Below are positions 16,416-25,365 of a stretch of DNA of 64,000 nt, piece after piece. The first letter of the stretch is position 1, and each line of letters opens with the position of its first letter. Under the pieces are notes generated by a model. It was given only the letters and a program-made list of their open reading frames with translations, was not told the DNA's origin and searched no databases. The stretch is taken from assembly GCF_042652185.1 (NCBI RefSeq), contig NZ_JBHSIX010000005.1. One strand, 5' to 3'. The position numbers and the translations under genes are program-made. This DNA comes from Actinacidiphila fildesensis. GTDB taxonomy: Bacteria; Actinomycetota; Actinomycetes; Streptomycetales; Streptomycetaceae.

Positions 16416-16444
16416 ATATCAGCACAGTTGGCCGTTGCTGGCAA
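16416..16444 (-). promoter_or_regulatory. Predicted promoter for the small membrane protein gene
   Basis: On the minus strand TTGCCA (16439-16444), 17 bp and TGATAT (16416-16421) resemble a housekeeping-sigma promoter about 140 nt upstream of the ATG at 16273. It lies between inverted repeats: ACCTGCTG 16389-16396 with CAGCAGGT 16404-16411, and TGCCAGCA 16401-16408 with TGCTGGCA 16436-16443. The second pair flanks the promoter core and could be an operator. Confidence 0.4.
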
Positions 16445-16571
16445 GGGTTGTCGCCTACCTCTCGGTCACCGGACGGCCACGCTGCGCCGACCTGCGCACG
16501 GGAGCGGGAACTGATCAGGGACGATCAGGTGCGAGCCGCCCGCGGGCCCCATGGCGAAGCGCGCCTCCCGC

Positions 16572-16602
16572 CTCCCGCCGGCCGGAACGGGGCGGGCGGG
16601 AG
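16572..16602 (-). terminator. Probable terminator of the oligopeptide importer operon
   Basis: CTCCCGCC (16572-16579) pairs with GGCGGGAG (16595-16602) in an 8-bp GC stem with a 15-nt loop. It lies about 60 nt past the stop of the substrate-binding protein gene, the last gene of the minus-strand operon. Confidence 0.4.
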
Positions 16603-16613
16603 ACGGAAGGCGC

Positions 16614-16641
16614 GAGGCGGAAAGCGTGAGGCGGAAAGCGT
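16614..16641. repeat. 14-bp tandem repeat
   Basis: GAGGCGGAAAGCGT occurs twice in tandem (16614-16627, 16628-16641), followed by a partial third copy. It lies just beyond the stop codon of the substrate-binding protein gene and looks like slippage. Confidence 0.6.
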
Positions 16642-16660
16642 GAGGCGGCAGGGACGGGTA

Positions 16661-18205
16661 CTACTTCGGTGCGGTGGCCCAGGCGAGGTCGGGAAGGTAA
16701 CTGGGTGCCACCGCGAACCCCTTCAGCTTGCGGCTGTTGAAGGCGTAGATCCCGTCGGTCCGCAGCACCGAGACGAACCACGCCTGGTCGACGACCCGGC
16801 GCATGACGTTCTGGTAGAGCGCCGGCTGCTGCTCCTGGGGGGCGGCCGCGGCGGTGGCCAGCATGGCGGTCAGTGCGGGGTCCTGCGAGGCGAACGGGTT
16901 GAACGCGGTCGGGTGCGGCAGCATCCAGTCCAGCGACAGCGTGTAGGTGGAGGCGCCGCCGTAGCCGAACCCGAGCGCGGGGAACTTCTTCGACGTGGCG
17001 TTGCCCAGCCACTGGCCGATGCTGGTGTCCGTGGTGACGGTGGTGGTGACGCCGATCTGCTTCCACTGCTGGACGACGGCCTGGGTGACCAGGTCGATGC
17101 CGAAGAAGTTCTGGGTCTCCATGTGCAGCGCGAACCCGTTCGGGTATCCCGCCGCGGCGAGCAACTGCTTGGCCTTCGCCGGATCGTAGGAGTAGTGGTT
17201 GTCGTAGTCGGCGGCGAAACCGTCCAGGCCGGGGAGGGATATCTGGTCGGTGGCGTGGCCGTACTGCTGGAAGAGAGCCTTGGTGATGCTCTCGCGGTCG
17301 ACGCCGTAGTTGAGGGCTTGGCGGACCCGGACGTCCTTGAGGGGCTTGGACAGGACCCCGTCCCGGTCGACGAGGTCGATGCCGAGGAAGGCGTTGGGCG
17401 AGCGGATCACGCTCAGGCCGCCCGAGGTGGCGGTGTCGACCTGGTTGGCGGTGATGCCCAGGATGTCGGCCTGCCCGGTCTTCACGGCCTGGAGGGCCGA
17501 GTTGGGGTTGGCGACGATCTTGATGATCACCTTCTTCCAGTGGATCTTCGTCTTGTCCCAGTAGTTGGGGTTGGGGGTGTAGGTGTAGTGGTCGCCGGTG
17601 GCCGTGTGCGCCGTGTCCAGGACGTACGGGCCCGCGCCGAAGGACTGGGTGCCCATCTTCTTGGCGTCGGCCAGGCCCGCCGGGCTGATCACCGAGCCGA
17701 CGAGCAGGATCTGGTTGAGCAGCTGCGGCACGTTGGGGTGCGGGCTGGAGCAGTGGATCCGCACGGTGAGCGGACCGGTGGCGGTGACGGAGTCGATCGC
17801 CGAGGTCCAGGAGACGTTGAGCCCGTTCTTGCGGGTGTAGTTCAGTGACGCCGCGACAGTCTGGGCGGTCATGGCCGTGCCGTCGGCGAACTTCACCCCG
17901 TCGCGCAGGGTGAACTCGAACTCCCGGTTGCCGGTGCCGACGTACCCCCACTTGGTGGCGAGCGCGGGACCGGTCTTCCCGTCCTGCCCCTGCCGCAGAA
18001 CGGTGTCGTAGGCCAGGTTGACGAACCAGTTGTCGGAACCGACGTTGGCCTTCGCCGGGTCGAGGCTCGCCGGGGCGCTCGGGGAGATGACGGTCAGGGT
18101 GTCGCCCTGGCCGCCGGATTCCTTCGACGACCCGCCGCACGCGGTGGCCGCGGCGGCGAGCACCACCAAGGTCGCCAGCCCGCTGATCATTCGTTGCCTG
18201 AACAC
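16661..18205 (-). CDS. Oligopeptide-type ABC transporter substrate-binding lipoprotein (SBP family 5)
   Basis: A 514-residue lipoprotein with lipobox Cys23 (AATACGG). The SBP_bac_5 fold is clear from FTLRDGVKFADG, KTGQADILG and VRVRQALNYGVDRESI. It captures the ligand outside the cell and hands it to the DppB/DppC permease. GTG at 18205 has GAGAGGAAG upstream and overlaps the end of the downstream ATPase gene by 19 nt. As last gene of the importer operon it sits next to a salicylate catabolic set, so the ligand may be an aromatic conjugate rather than a peptide; this is inference from position. Confidence 0.88.
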   Translation of the reverse strand: MFRQRMISGLATLVVLAAAATACGGSSKESGGQGDTLTVISPSAPASLDPAKANVGSDNWFVNLAYDTVLRQGQDGKTGPALATKWGYVGTGNREFEFTLRDGVKFADGTAMTAQTVAASLNYTRKNGLNVSWTSAIDSVTATGPLTVRIHCSSPHPNVPQLLNQILLVGSVISPAGLADAKKMGTQSFGAGPYVLDTAHTATGDHYTYTPNPNYWDKTKIHWKKVIIKIVANPNSALQAVKTGQADILGITANQVDTATSGGLSVIRSPNAFLGIDLVDRDGVLSKPLKDVRVRQALNYGVDRESITKALFQQYGHATDQISLPGLDGFAADYDNHYSYDPAKAKQLLAAAGYPNGFALHMETQNFFGIDLVTQAVVQQWKQIGVTTTVTTDTSIGQWLGNATSKKFPALGFGYGGASTYTLSLDWMLPHPTAFNPFASQDPALTAMLATAAAAPQEQQPALYQNVMRRVVDQAWFVSVLRTDGIYAFNSRKLKGFAVAPSYLPDLAWATAPK

Positions 18206-19248
18206 GGCACTTCCTCTCCTGTGATTCCTGAATGTGCTGGAACGGTCAGCGGATGCAGGTCCGCGGCGCGATGGCAGGCGGCGGTCCGCCCGCCGCCCGA
18301 CGCTTCGCCGCCGGGGACGGGCAGCAGCTCGGGGCGCAGGCTGTGGCAGATGTCGATCGCGTGCGGGCAGCGGTGCGCGAAGGCACAGCCGGTGGCCGCG
18401 GGCGGCTGGGTGGACAGGACCGTGGCGCCGGCCGCCTCCTTGTCGGCCCTGCGGGCCCGTTGCACCCGGGGATCGGGTTCGGGGACCGCGGCGAGCAGCG
18501 CCTGGGTGTAGGGGTGCACGGGATCGGCGTAGACGTCGTCGGCGGGCCCGGACTCCATGACCTGGCCGCGGTACAGGACGACGATGCGGTGCGAGAGGTG
18601 CCGGACGACGGGGAGGTCGTGGGCGATGAACAGATAGCTGAGGGAGAGCTCGCTCTGCAGATCGGCCAGCAGGTTCATCACCTGGGCCTGGATGGACAGG
18701 TCGAGTGCGCTGACCGGTTCGTCGCAGATCACCAGGCGTGGTGAGAGCATCAGCGCGCGGGCGATGGCGATCCGCTGCCGCTGCCCGCCGGAGAACTGCC
18801 CGGGGTACCGGTTCGCGGTGTCGGCGGGCATCCCGACCCGCGCCAGCATCTCCGTGACCCGCTCGGCGGTCTCCGCCGCACCGATCTTCCGGTGCACCAG
18901 CAGCGGTTCGGCGAGCGTCCGGCCGATGGTGCGGGCCGGATTGAGCGATGAGTACGGGTCCTGGAAGACCACTTGCAGCCGGGCGCTGAGCTCCCGCCGG
19001 ACACCCGGCCGGGCGCTGGTGATGTCGGCGCCCTCGAAGTGGATCCGGCCGGAGCGGACGGGGTTGAGACCGAGCACGGCCCGGCCGATGGTCGACTTGC
19101 CCGAGCCGGACTCGCCGACCAGGCCGACGGTCTCCCCCGCCGCGATGGTCAGGGACACCGAGTCCACGGCACGGAACGGCGCGGTACGCCGGCCCTGGCG
19201 GAACTCGACGGTCAGGTCCTGGATGTCGAGGATGGTCTGCGGAGTCAT
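18187..19248 (-). CDS. Oligopeptide ABC transporter ATPase (DppF/OppF type)
   Basis: A 353-residue ATPase with Walker A GESGSGKST, signature FSGGQRQRI, Walker B LVICDEP and the oligopeptide-importer C-terminal extension with clustered Cys (GCAFAHRCPHAIDICH), which in this family often binds an iron-sulfur cluster. ATG 19248 overlaps the stop of the preceding permease-ATPase gene by 4 nt (ATGA). It works with the ATPase half of that fusion as the second nucleotide-binding subunit. Confidence 0.9.
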   Translation of the reverse strand: MTPQTILDIQDLTVEFRQGRRTAPFRAVDSVSLTIAAGETVGLVGESGSGKSTIGRAVLGLNPVRSGRIHFEGADITSARPGVRRELSARLQVVFQDPYSSLNPARTIGRTLAEPLLVHRKIGAAETAERVTEMLARVGMPADTANRYPGQFSGGQRQRIAIARALMLSPRLVICDEPVSALDLSIQAQVMNLLADLQSELSLSYLFIAHDLPVVRHLSHRIVVLYRGQVMESGPADDVYADPVHPYTQALLAAVPEPDPRVQRARRADKEAAGATVLSTQPPAATGCAFAHRCPHAIDICHSLRPELLPVPGGEASGGGRTAACHRAADLHPLTVPAHSGITGEEVPCSGNE

Positions 19249-21170
19249 CTGGGGGTGCCCTCCACGAGGAGCTGCTGGGAATGGACGCACCGCGTGAGGC
19301 GGTCGGGTACGGGCCGGGTGAGGGCGACCGGTGCCGCCGCGCACGCGTCGGTGACGCGCGAGCACCGGGCGGCGAACCGGCAGCCCTGCGGCCAGTCGCG
19401 GGGGGCAGGCACCGTGCCGGGGATCGTCGGCAGCGGCTCTCCGCCGCCGGCCAGGTGCGGGTTGGCCGCCAGCAGGCCCGCGGTGTACGGATGCAGCGGC
19501 AGGGTGAACATCGACTCGACGTCCGCCTGCTCCACGACCTGCCCCGCGTACATCACGACCGACCGGTGGCAGAGGTCCGCCACCACCCCCCAGTCGTGGG
19601 TGACGATGAGCACGGCCATCCCCGTCTCTGCCTGCAGCCCGCGCAGCAGCGTCAGGATCTCGGCCTGGACGGTCACGTCCAGCGCGGTGGTCGGCTCGTC
19701 GGCGATCAGCAGCTTCGGGTCGCCCGCCAGGGCCAGCGCGATGGCGACACGCTGGGCCATCCCGCCGGACAGCTGGTGCGGGTAGCGGCCGGCCACCGCC
19801 TCCGGGTCGGGGATGTTCACCATGGTCAGCAGCTCGATCACCCGGCGGTGGGCCGCGGCGCGGGTCGTCCGCCGGTCGGCGCGGCTGTGCCGCCGTACGG
19901 CCTCGGCGAGTTGGCGGCCGACCGGGAAGGTCGGGTCGAGGGCCACCATCGGTTCCTGGGACACATAGGCGATCCCGGAGCCACGGACCCGGGCCAGCTC
20001 GGCCGGGGAGCCGGCCAGGTCGACCCCGTCGAACACCACCTGGCCGCCGGCGACCCGGCCGCCGCCGGGCACAAGGCCCAGGACGCCCAGCGCCGTCACC
20101 GACTTGCCGCACCCGGACTCACCGACGACGCCGAGTGTTTCGCCCGCCATGACGTCGAAGGACACTCCCTGGACGACGGGGATGCCGCCGATCTCGACCG
20201 ACAGGTTCCGCACCGACAGCAGCGCCCGCGCGTCCGGTTCAATCGAGCCCTCCACCGGGGCCACGGCGTCCTCGGCGGACCTCGGCGCCGGCACCGTGCG
20301 GCCCGGCGGTGCCGCCATCTTGGAGACCGACCAGCCCTCGATGGCCGCGTCGCGGATCGCGTCGCCCAGCAGACCCAGCGCGATCACGGTGATGACCAGC
20401 GGAATGCCCGCGGGGACCAGCATCCAGGGATCACGGTCGATGTTCTGGGACGCGTCCGCGACCAGACCGCCCCACGACGGGTCGGGCGGCTGCGCCCCGA
20501 GGCCAAGAAACCCCAGCCCCGCCTGGATGGTGACGACGATCGCGGAGAACAGCGCCGCCTGGACGATGACCATGCTGGTCATCCGCGGCAGCACGTGCCG
20601 GCGCAGGATCTGGGAGCGCGTCAGCCCCGCGACCTTCGCCGCGGCGACGTACAACTCCTCGCGGATGCCGAGGGTCTGTGACCGCAGGATCCGGATCAGG
20701 CCCGGACTGCCGAGCACCCCGAAGGTGATCATCGCGGCGTGCAGATTGCCGGGGAACACCGACAGGACGACGAGCACGATGATGATGCCCGGGAGCGCGA
20801 ACATCAGGTCCGCGGTACGGGTGACCAGCCAGTCCACCCAGCCGCCGAGATACCCCGAGGCCAGCCCCAGGACGGTGCCGATCACCAGGTAGACCAGCAG
20901 CGACTCGGCCACCGCCAGCAGCGTGGAGCGGCCGCCGAACAGCAGCCGGCTCAGCAGGTCCCGGCCCAGGTTGTCGGTGCCGAGCAGATGGCCGCCCGAG
21001 GGGCCGGCCAGCACGTGTCCGAGGTCCTGCTCCAGCGGCCCGCGCGGGGCGGTGAACGAGGCTCCGGCGGTGGCCGCGGTCAGCAGCACCAGCCAGCCGA
21101 TGGCGGCCGCGCCCGACGGGCGGCGCACGACCCGGGCGAGCAGACCCGGTCTCTTCGCGGCGGTGCTCAT
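19245..21170 (-). CDS. Fused oligopeptide ABC permease (DppC) and ATPase (DppD)
   Basis: A 641-residue fusion. Residues 1-285 are a DppC permease with the EAA-like loop (YVAAAKVAGLTRSQILRRHV) and terminal membrane helices. After a linker (285-315) comes a complete DppD ATPase with GESGCGKSV, LSGGMAQRV and LLIADEPT, ending in the Cys-bearing extension (GCRFAARCSRVTDAC). In most importers these are separate proteins; the fusion fixes one permease:ATPase pairing. It starts in an ATGA overlap with the DppB gene. No frameshift is visible, so the fusion looks real. Confidence 0.9.
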   Translation of the reverse strand: MSTAAKRPGLLARVVRRPSGAAAIGWLVLLTAATAGASFTAPRGPLEQDLGHVLAGPSGGHLLGTDNLGRDLLSRLLFGGRSTLLAVAESLLVYLVIGTVLGLASGYLGGWVDWLVTRTADLMFALPGIIIVLVVLSVFPGNLHAAMITFGVLGSPGLIRILRSQTLGIREELYVAAAKVAGLTRSQILRRHVLPRMTSMVIVQAALFSAIVVTIQAGLGFLGLGAQPPDPSWGGLVADASQNIDRDPWMLVPAGIPLVITVIALGLLGDAIRDAAIEGWSVSKMAAPPGRTVPAPRSAEDAVAPVEGSIEPDARALLSVRNLSVEIGGIPVVQGVSFDVMAGETLGVVGESGCGKSVTALGVLGLVPGGGRVAGGQVVFDGVDLAGSPAELARVRGSGIAYVSQEPMVALDPTFPVGRQLAEAVRRHSRADRRTTRAAAHRRVIELLTMVNIPDPEAVAGRYPHQLSGGMAQRVAIALALAGDPKLLIADEPTTALDVTVQAEILTLLRGLQAETGMAVLIVTHDWGVVADLCHRSVVMYAGQVVEQADVESMFTLPLHPYTAGLLAANPHLAGGGEPLPTIPGTVPAPRDWPQGCRFAARCSRVTDACAAAPVALTRPVPDRLTRCVHSQQLLVEGTPR

Positions 21171-22114
21171 GCGGCACGCACCCGCGGGTCGAGACGGCCG
21201 TACGCCAGGTCCACCAGCAGGTTGACCAGGACCACCAGCACCGTGATGTACAAGACGGCTCCTTGGATGAGGGGGATGTCGTGCTGGATGGTGGCCTGTT
21301 GCGTCAGGCTGCCGAGGCCGGGCATGGCGAACACCGTCTCGACGAAGACAGCGGCGGAGAGCAGGCTGACCAGCACCACGCCCAGGACGGTCACCACCGG
21401 CAGCGCCGCGTTGCGCAGCACGTGCCGGTAGAGGATCGAGCGCGGTGAGAAGCCGTTGGCCTGCATCACCCGGATGAAGTCGCGGGTGGAGGTGTCCAGC
21501 ACCGAGTCACGGGTCTGCTTGGCGATGATCGCCACCGCGCCCACCGACAGCGACATGACCGGCAGCACCAGCGAACGCGCCCACTGCGCCGGGTCGTCGG
21601 CGAACGGTACGTAGCCCGTCACCGGGAACCAGCGCAACTGCACCGCCAGCACCGCGATCAGGACCAGCGCGAGCCAGAACGCCGGGACGGCCAGGCCGAT
21701 CAGCGACAGCCCGTCCACGATCCTGACGAGGAAACCGCCGCGCCGCGCGCTCAGCAGGCCCAGCGCCACGCCCAGGATCCCGGACACCACGGTGCCCGCG
21801 ACGATCAGCGATATCGATACCGGCAGCCGGTTGTTCAGCACCGACGTGACCGGCTCACCGCTGAACAGCGAGGAGCCGAGGTCGCCGTGGAACACCCGCA
21901 CCAGCCAGTGCCAGTACTGCACCGGCAGCGTTTCGTCCAGGCCCAGTTGGCCGCGGACGGTCCGGTACTGCTCCTCGGTCGCGTGCTGACCGACGATCGT
22001 CCGGGCCGGGTCCCCCGGCACCAGTGACACCAGCACGAACGTCAGGGCCGAGACCATGAACAGCAGCGGAGTCGACGACAGCAGCCGCCGGATCACCAGC
22101 CGGAATATTGCCAT
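21167..22114 (-). CDS. Oligopeptide ABC transporter permease (DppB type)
   Basis: A 315-residue permease with the typical start FRLVIRRLLSSTPLLFMVS and LVPGDPAR, the EAA loop (DFIRVMQANGFSPRSILYRH) and about six membrane segments. ATG at 22114 is preceded by GAGGTGAGC; the longer frame to 22264 is unsupported. It is the first gene of the importer operon, which continues with the fused DppC-DppD, DppF and the binding protein. Confidence 0.9.
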   Translation of the reverse strand: MAIFRLVIRRLLSSTPLLFMVSALTFVLVSLVPGDPARTIVGQHATEEQYRTVRGQLGLDETLPVQYWHWLVRVFHGDLGSSLFSGEPVTSVLNNRLPVSISLIVAGTVVSGILGVALGLLSARRGGFLVRIVDGLSLIGLAVPAFWLALVLIAVLAVQLRWFPVTGYVPFADDPAQWARSLVLPVMSLSVGAVAIIAKQTRDSVLDTSTRDFIRVMQANGFSPRSILYRHVLRNAALPVVTVLGVVLVSLLSAAVFVETVFAMPGLGSLTQQATIQHDIPLIQGAVLYITVLVVLVNLLVDLAYGRLDPRVRAA

Positions 22115-22462
22115 GCTCACCTCATCGGAAGTTGTACGAAGGGAGGATCTGGGGAGCGCTGAGGGCGCCTCGGCGGCGATGGCGAGAGAGATCCTGGATG
22201 CCGGGTCGCGGAACGGAGGGCGGTGGCGGGTTACGCCGAATCCCCCCGGCCGGGCCACCGCCACGGGCGGTGCGACTACGCGGCGGGCATGGCCGCTTGC
22301 GCGGCTCCAGCGAAGATTATCGAGCTGATTTAGCTACAGCCAGAAGAAGAACATACGAAATTTACACGTGTCAATAGACTGCACTGCACTACTCAAGATG
22401 GCGGGTTACACGTGATACCTGAGGGTGGATTGACGGGGATTTCACCCCGGGGGAAGCCCGGT
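22115..22462. other. 348-bp upstream region of the importer operon
   Basis: AT-richer than its surroundings. It contains a perfect minus-strand -35 hexamer TTGACA (22369-22374) with only a poor -10 match, two CACGTG elements (22365-22370 and 22409-22414), and a small CGGGG/CCCCG hairpin near 22435-22450 that may end the PaaX transcript. No gene was seen. Confidence 0.6.
22362..22419. promoter_or_regulatory. Two TTACACGTG operator-like elements upstream of the importer operon
   Basis: TTACACGTG occurs at 22362-22370, extended to the palindrome ACACGTGT at 22364-22371 and overlapping the -35 hexamer TTGACA. It recurs at 22406-22414 inside the imperfect palindrome GGTTACACGTGATACC. A perfect 16-bp version lies at 33119-33134. 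The overlap with the -35 element suggests repression. Confidence 0.45.
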
Positions 22463-23290
22463 CTACGGAGCTTCGGAGCCCGTCACCTTGCGCACATGGC
22501 GAAGGCTCGGCACGGCGAGCAGCTCGTGCAGCTGCTGGAAGACCCGGCGGGCCTCCACCGCGTTCCAGTCACCGGGAAGCAGCTCGGCGGGCAGGCCGGG
22601 GTCGAGGTACGGCAGCCGGCGCCACTGCGTCAGCATCGGCACATAGGCGCGGAAGGCCTCGGTGGGATCGATGGCGGACTGCTCCGCCAGCCGGGCCGCG
22701 ATGGGCGCGTACATCCCGGTGAACGCCTCGTACTGCGCCTCGATGGCCGGGAAGTCCCACCAGGAGCTGACGGCGGTCCGCAGATCGCTGAACGCGGCGT
22801 AGTCGGCCGTGAAGAGATGGACGTAGTCGCTCAGCCCGAGGCGTTCGAGCGTGTTGCGCGCGTCCTCCAGCAGCCGGCCGGGCGCCAGCCACACGCCGGC
22901 CGCGGTGTTCCCGAAGCCCAGCCAGGTCAGCCGGGTGCGCAGCTGGTAACGGTGGGCGCGCTCGGACTCGGGCACGGAGAAGACGGCCATCACCCAGCCG
23001 TCGCTGAGGTTCGCCGGTTCCAGGCTGCCGAAGATCCGCCGGTCGCCCTCGTCGAAGATCGCGTGCACGGCGGGGCTGAGCCGGTACCCGGTCGCCCCCT
23101 GCCGCTCGGGTTCGAGAATGCCCCGCTTCTTGAGCCGGGAGATCGCCGACCGCACCGCGGGGCCGTCCACGTCCAGTTCCGCCATCAGGACGATCAGGTC
23201 GGCGATGGAGATCCATCCGCCGAGATGCCGGACGAAGGCCCCGTAGACCGTGTTGATCAGGGAGCTGGGCCGGGTCGAGCTGTCCGACAT
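22463..23290 (-). CDS. PaaX-family transcriptional regulator
   Basis: A 275-residue regulator with an N-terminal winged helix (about 10-75, VRSAISRLKKRGILEPER), the PaaX central region (TRLTWLGFGNTAAGVWLAPG) and a C-terminal domain ending LLPGDWNAVEARRVFQQLHELL, all characteristic of PaaX, a repressor of phenylacetate catabolism that is released by an aryl-CoA. Here it follows the gentisate-pathway genes on the same strand, so salicylyl-CoA or another aryl-CoA is the likely effector (inference). The sequence TGATTCGC, resembling the core of known PaaX sites, occurs upstream of the CoA ligase gene near 32311. Confidence 0.88.
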   Translation of the reverse strand: MSDSSTRPSSLINTVYGAFVRHLGGWISIADLIVLMAELDVDGPAVRSAISRLKKRGILEPERQGATGYRLSPAVHAIFDEGDRRIFGSLEPANLSDGWVMAVFSVPESERAHRYQLRTRLTWLGFGNTAAGVWLAPGRLLEDARNTLERLGLSDYVHLFTADYAAFSDLRTAVSSWWDFPAIEAQYEAFTGMYAPIAARLAEQSAIDPTEAFRAYVPMLTQWRRLPYLDPGLPAELLPGDWNAVEARRVFQQLHELLAVPSLRHVRKVTGSEAP

Positions 23291-23421
23291 GATCGCCTTC
23301 CGTCGTGTGCGGAGGCGATCCTACCGAGACGTACGCCCTCGGCCCGTCCCCAGGGCACGTCGGGCCGGCCCGGCCGGTCCGGGAAGCGGGCCGGCGGGCA
23401 CCCGGCGGTATCCCCCGGTGG

Positions 23422-24216
23422 TCACCCGGCGGCCACCTCCTGCCCGAGGATGGGCACCTCGGCGTAGCCGCCGGACAGCAGATGTCCCGCTCCGGGCGCG
23501 ACCGCCGGCAGGTCCAGCGCGCGGAGCAGCTGGTGGGCGGTGCACACCGCCGCGGACACCACGGGCTTGCCGAGCAGCTGCTCGGCCTGGTCGATGGCGC
23601 CCAGCGAGGGCATCTGCACGCACGCGGAGAGCACGACGGCGTCGGCCTCCTCGTAGTCCAGCGCCCGCGCGATGTCCGGCAGCAGGGCCGGGTCGTGGGC
23701 CGCGACGTCGAGGTTGTCGGGGATCTCCAGCGCCTCGTAGTCGAGCACCTCGAAACCCTCATGGGTGAGGTAGTCGACGACGGTCTGCGTGAGCGGGCGC
23801 ATATAGGGGGCGACGAGCGCGATCTTCTTGGCGCCGAGGGTGCGCAGCCCGTGCACGAGGGCGCCGGCGCTGGTGACCACCGGGGCCGCTCCGCCGTTCT
23901 CGGCGGTGCGCGCGTGCAGCCGACTCTCGGAGACGCGGTGGTAGCCCAGACCCATGCTCATGATCGCCACCAGGCAGGCGTAACCGAGCACGTCCACCCG
24001 GGCGTCGGAGAGCTCCAGGGCGCACCGGTCGGAGTCGGCGTCCATGGCCCTGAGCTGTTCCGGCGTGACGTGGGTCATCCGCATCCGGCTGGAGTGGAAG
24101 GTGAACCGTTCCGGTGCGATGGTCTCCCGGGCGCGCAGGATGGCGGGCACTTCGGTTTCCATCGTGACGTTCGAACTCGGCACGATCTGGCCGATCCGGT
24201 AGCTGCGGTGGGACAA
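23422..24216 (-). CDS. Maleate cis-trans isomerase (Asp/Glu racemase superfamily)
   Basis: A 264-residue cytoplasmic enzyme with two expected catalytic Cys, Cys81 (GYACLVAIMSMG) and Cys199 (VLSACVQMPS), and the start RIGQIVPSSNVTMETE typical of maleate isomerase. It converts maleate to fumarate. Translation starts at TTG 24216 with AAGGAGC upstream. It follows the FAH-family hydrolase, fitting a route in which maleylpyruvate is first hydrolysed to maleate. Arylmalonate decarboxylase is a related alternative; the two-Cys pattern and the context favour the isomerase. Confidence 0.85.
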   Translation of the reverse strand: MSHRSYRIGQIVPSSNVTMETEVPAILRARETIAPERFTFHSSRMRMTHVTPEQLRAMDADSDRCALELSDARVDVLGYACLVAIMSMGLGYHRVSESRLHARTAENGGAAPVVTSAGALVHGLRTLGAKKIALVAPYMRPLTQTVVDYLTHEGFEVLDYEALEIPDNLDVAAHDPALLPDIARALDYEEADAVVLSACVQMPSLGAIDQAEQLLGKPVVSAAVCTAHQLLRALDLPAVAPGAGHLLSGGYAEVPILGQEVAAG

Positions 24217-24260
24217 GGCGGTGCGCTCCTTCGGTGCGGGGGTTGGCTGATGACGGTGGG

Positions 24261-25166
24261 TCAGCGGGCGTCGATCACCGGGTTCGACAGCGTGCCGATG
24301 CCCTCGATCGTGGCTTCGACCAGGTCGCCGGGCTGCAGGAACTCCGGCGGGACCATGCCGGCGCCGACGCCCGACGGGGAGCCGGTCGCGATGACGTCAC
24401 CGGGTTCCAGGGTCATGCCCGAGGTGATGTCCGCGATGAGCCGGGCGATCGGGAAGAGCATGTGCCGGGTGTTCGACTTCTGCTTGATCACGTCGTTGAC
24501 CCGCAGCGACAGGTCCAGCGCCATCGGGTCCCCCACCGCGTCGGCGGTGACCACGGCCGGGCCGAACGGCGCGTAGGAGTCCTGGCCCTTGGAGAAGAAC
24601 CACTGGCCGGAGCGGCGCTGGTCGCGGGCGCTGATGTCGTTGATGATGCTGTAGCCGAAGATGTGGTCCCAGGCGTCCGCCTCCGAGACGCGGAAGGCCG
24701 TGCGGCCGATGACGACGGCGAGTTCGCACTCCCAGTCCAGCTGTGTCGTCAGGTCCGCGTTGTGCAGGATCGGCCGGCCGGGGCCGGTGATCGCGGTGGC
24801 GGGCTTGCCGAACAGCACGGGCCGGTCGGGCAGTTCCTTCGCGGTGTCCAGCGTGCGGCTGGACTCCGCGACGTGCTCGACGTAGTTCAGACCGACGCCG
24901 ACGACCTTGCCCGGCCGCAGCGGTGCGCGGAGTTCGACATCGGCGAGGCGGTGCACGACGCCGGCCGGCCAGCCGGCCGGGTCGCCGCTCAGCAGCTCGC
25001 GGGCCGCGTCCAGGGCGGCGGATCCCGACCGGATGAAGGAGAGCAGGTCGGCCGGAAGCTCGGTCCCGGCGTGCCCGGCCAGTGCGGCGAGGTCGACCAC
25101 CCGGTCGTCGAGCTGGGCGCCCAGGCGGTCGGGCGCGTCGTTGTGGGTGTACGTGATCAGGCGCAT
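24261..25166 (-). CDS. FAH-family hydrolase (maleylpyruvate/fumarylpyruvate hydrolase)
   Basis: A 301-residue fumarylacetoacetate-hydrolase-fold protein with VGVGLNYVEHVAES, metal ligands in DWECELAVVIG, YSIINDISARD and the ending TGSPSGVGAG...GDLVEATIEGIGTL. It cleaves an acylpyruvate to pyruvate plus a diacid. AAGGAGCAGCC precedes the ATG at 25166. Next to gentisate dioxygenase and maleate isomerase, the likely substrate is maleylpyruvate, giving maleate. No maleylpyruvate isomerase gene is in the window. Confidence 0.85.
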   Translation of the reverse strand: MRLITYTHNDAPDRLGAQLDDRVVDLAALAGHAGTELPADLLSFIRSGSAALDAARELLSGDPAGWPAGVVHRLADVELRAPLRPGKVVGVGLNYVEHVAESSRTLDTAKELPDRPVLFGKPATAITGPGRPILHNADLTTQLDWECELAVVIGRTAFRVSEADAWDHIFGYSIINDISARDQRRSGQWFFSKGQDSYAPFGPAVVTADAVGDPMALDLSLRVNDVIKQKSNTRHMLFPIARLIADITSGMTLEPGDVIATGSPSGVGAGMVPPEFLQPGDLVEATIEGIGTLSNPVIDAR

Positions 25167-25224
25167 GGCTGCTCCTTGCGAGGGTGGGACGGGGTACGTC
25201 GGGGTCGGGGGGCCCGGGGGGTGA

Positions 25225-25259
25225 ACCGGCGGTGTCCCCATCAGGAGGACACCGCCGGT
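25225..25259 (-). terminator. Strong hairpin between the gentisate dioxygenase and FAH genes
   Basis: ACCGGCGGTGTCC (25225-25237) and GGACACCGCCGGT (25247-25259) form a perfect 13-bp stem with a 9-nt loop. With the hairpin at 25366-25387 it probably splits the catabolic genes into two transcripts. It could also attenuate read-through into the FAH gene. Confidence 0.6.
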
Positions 25260-25365
25260 CCTGGCCGGGGACGGTGTCGGCGCGACAGGAGTGTCCCCGG
25301 AGACTCCGGCGCCGGAGCCGGTGTCAGGGCCGGCGGATCCGGCGGCGCGGGACGTCTTGGGTGGC

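Larger units (their letters stand above)
16274..16660. other. 387-bp intergenic region
   Basis: It contains the predicted promoter and inverted repeats at 16389-16444, a GC hairpin at 16572-16602 that probably ends the importer operon, and a 14-bp tandem repeat at 16614-16641. No convincing coding sequence was seen. Confidence 0.6.

Noticed and set aside
16614..16641. 14-bp repeats as a CRISPR or iteron array
   Set aside because: Only two full copies without spacers; this is simple tandem slippage.
19249..20112. An N-terminal extension that would make the DppF-type ATPase 641 residues
   Set aside because: The extension is a shadow of the upstream permease-ATPase fusion; a normal ATG in an ATGA overlap begins the conserved ATPase.
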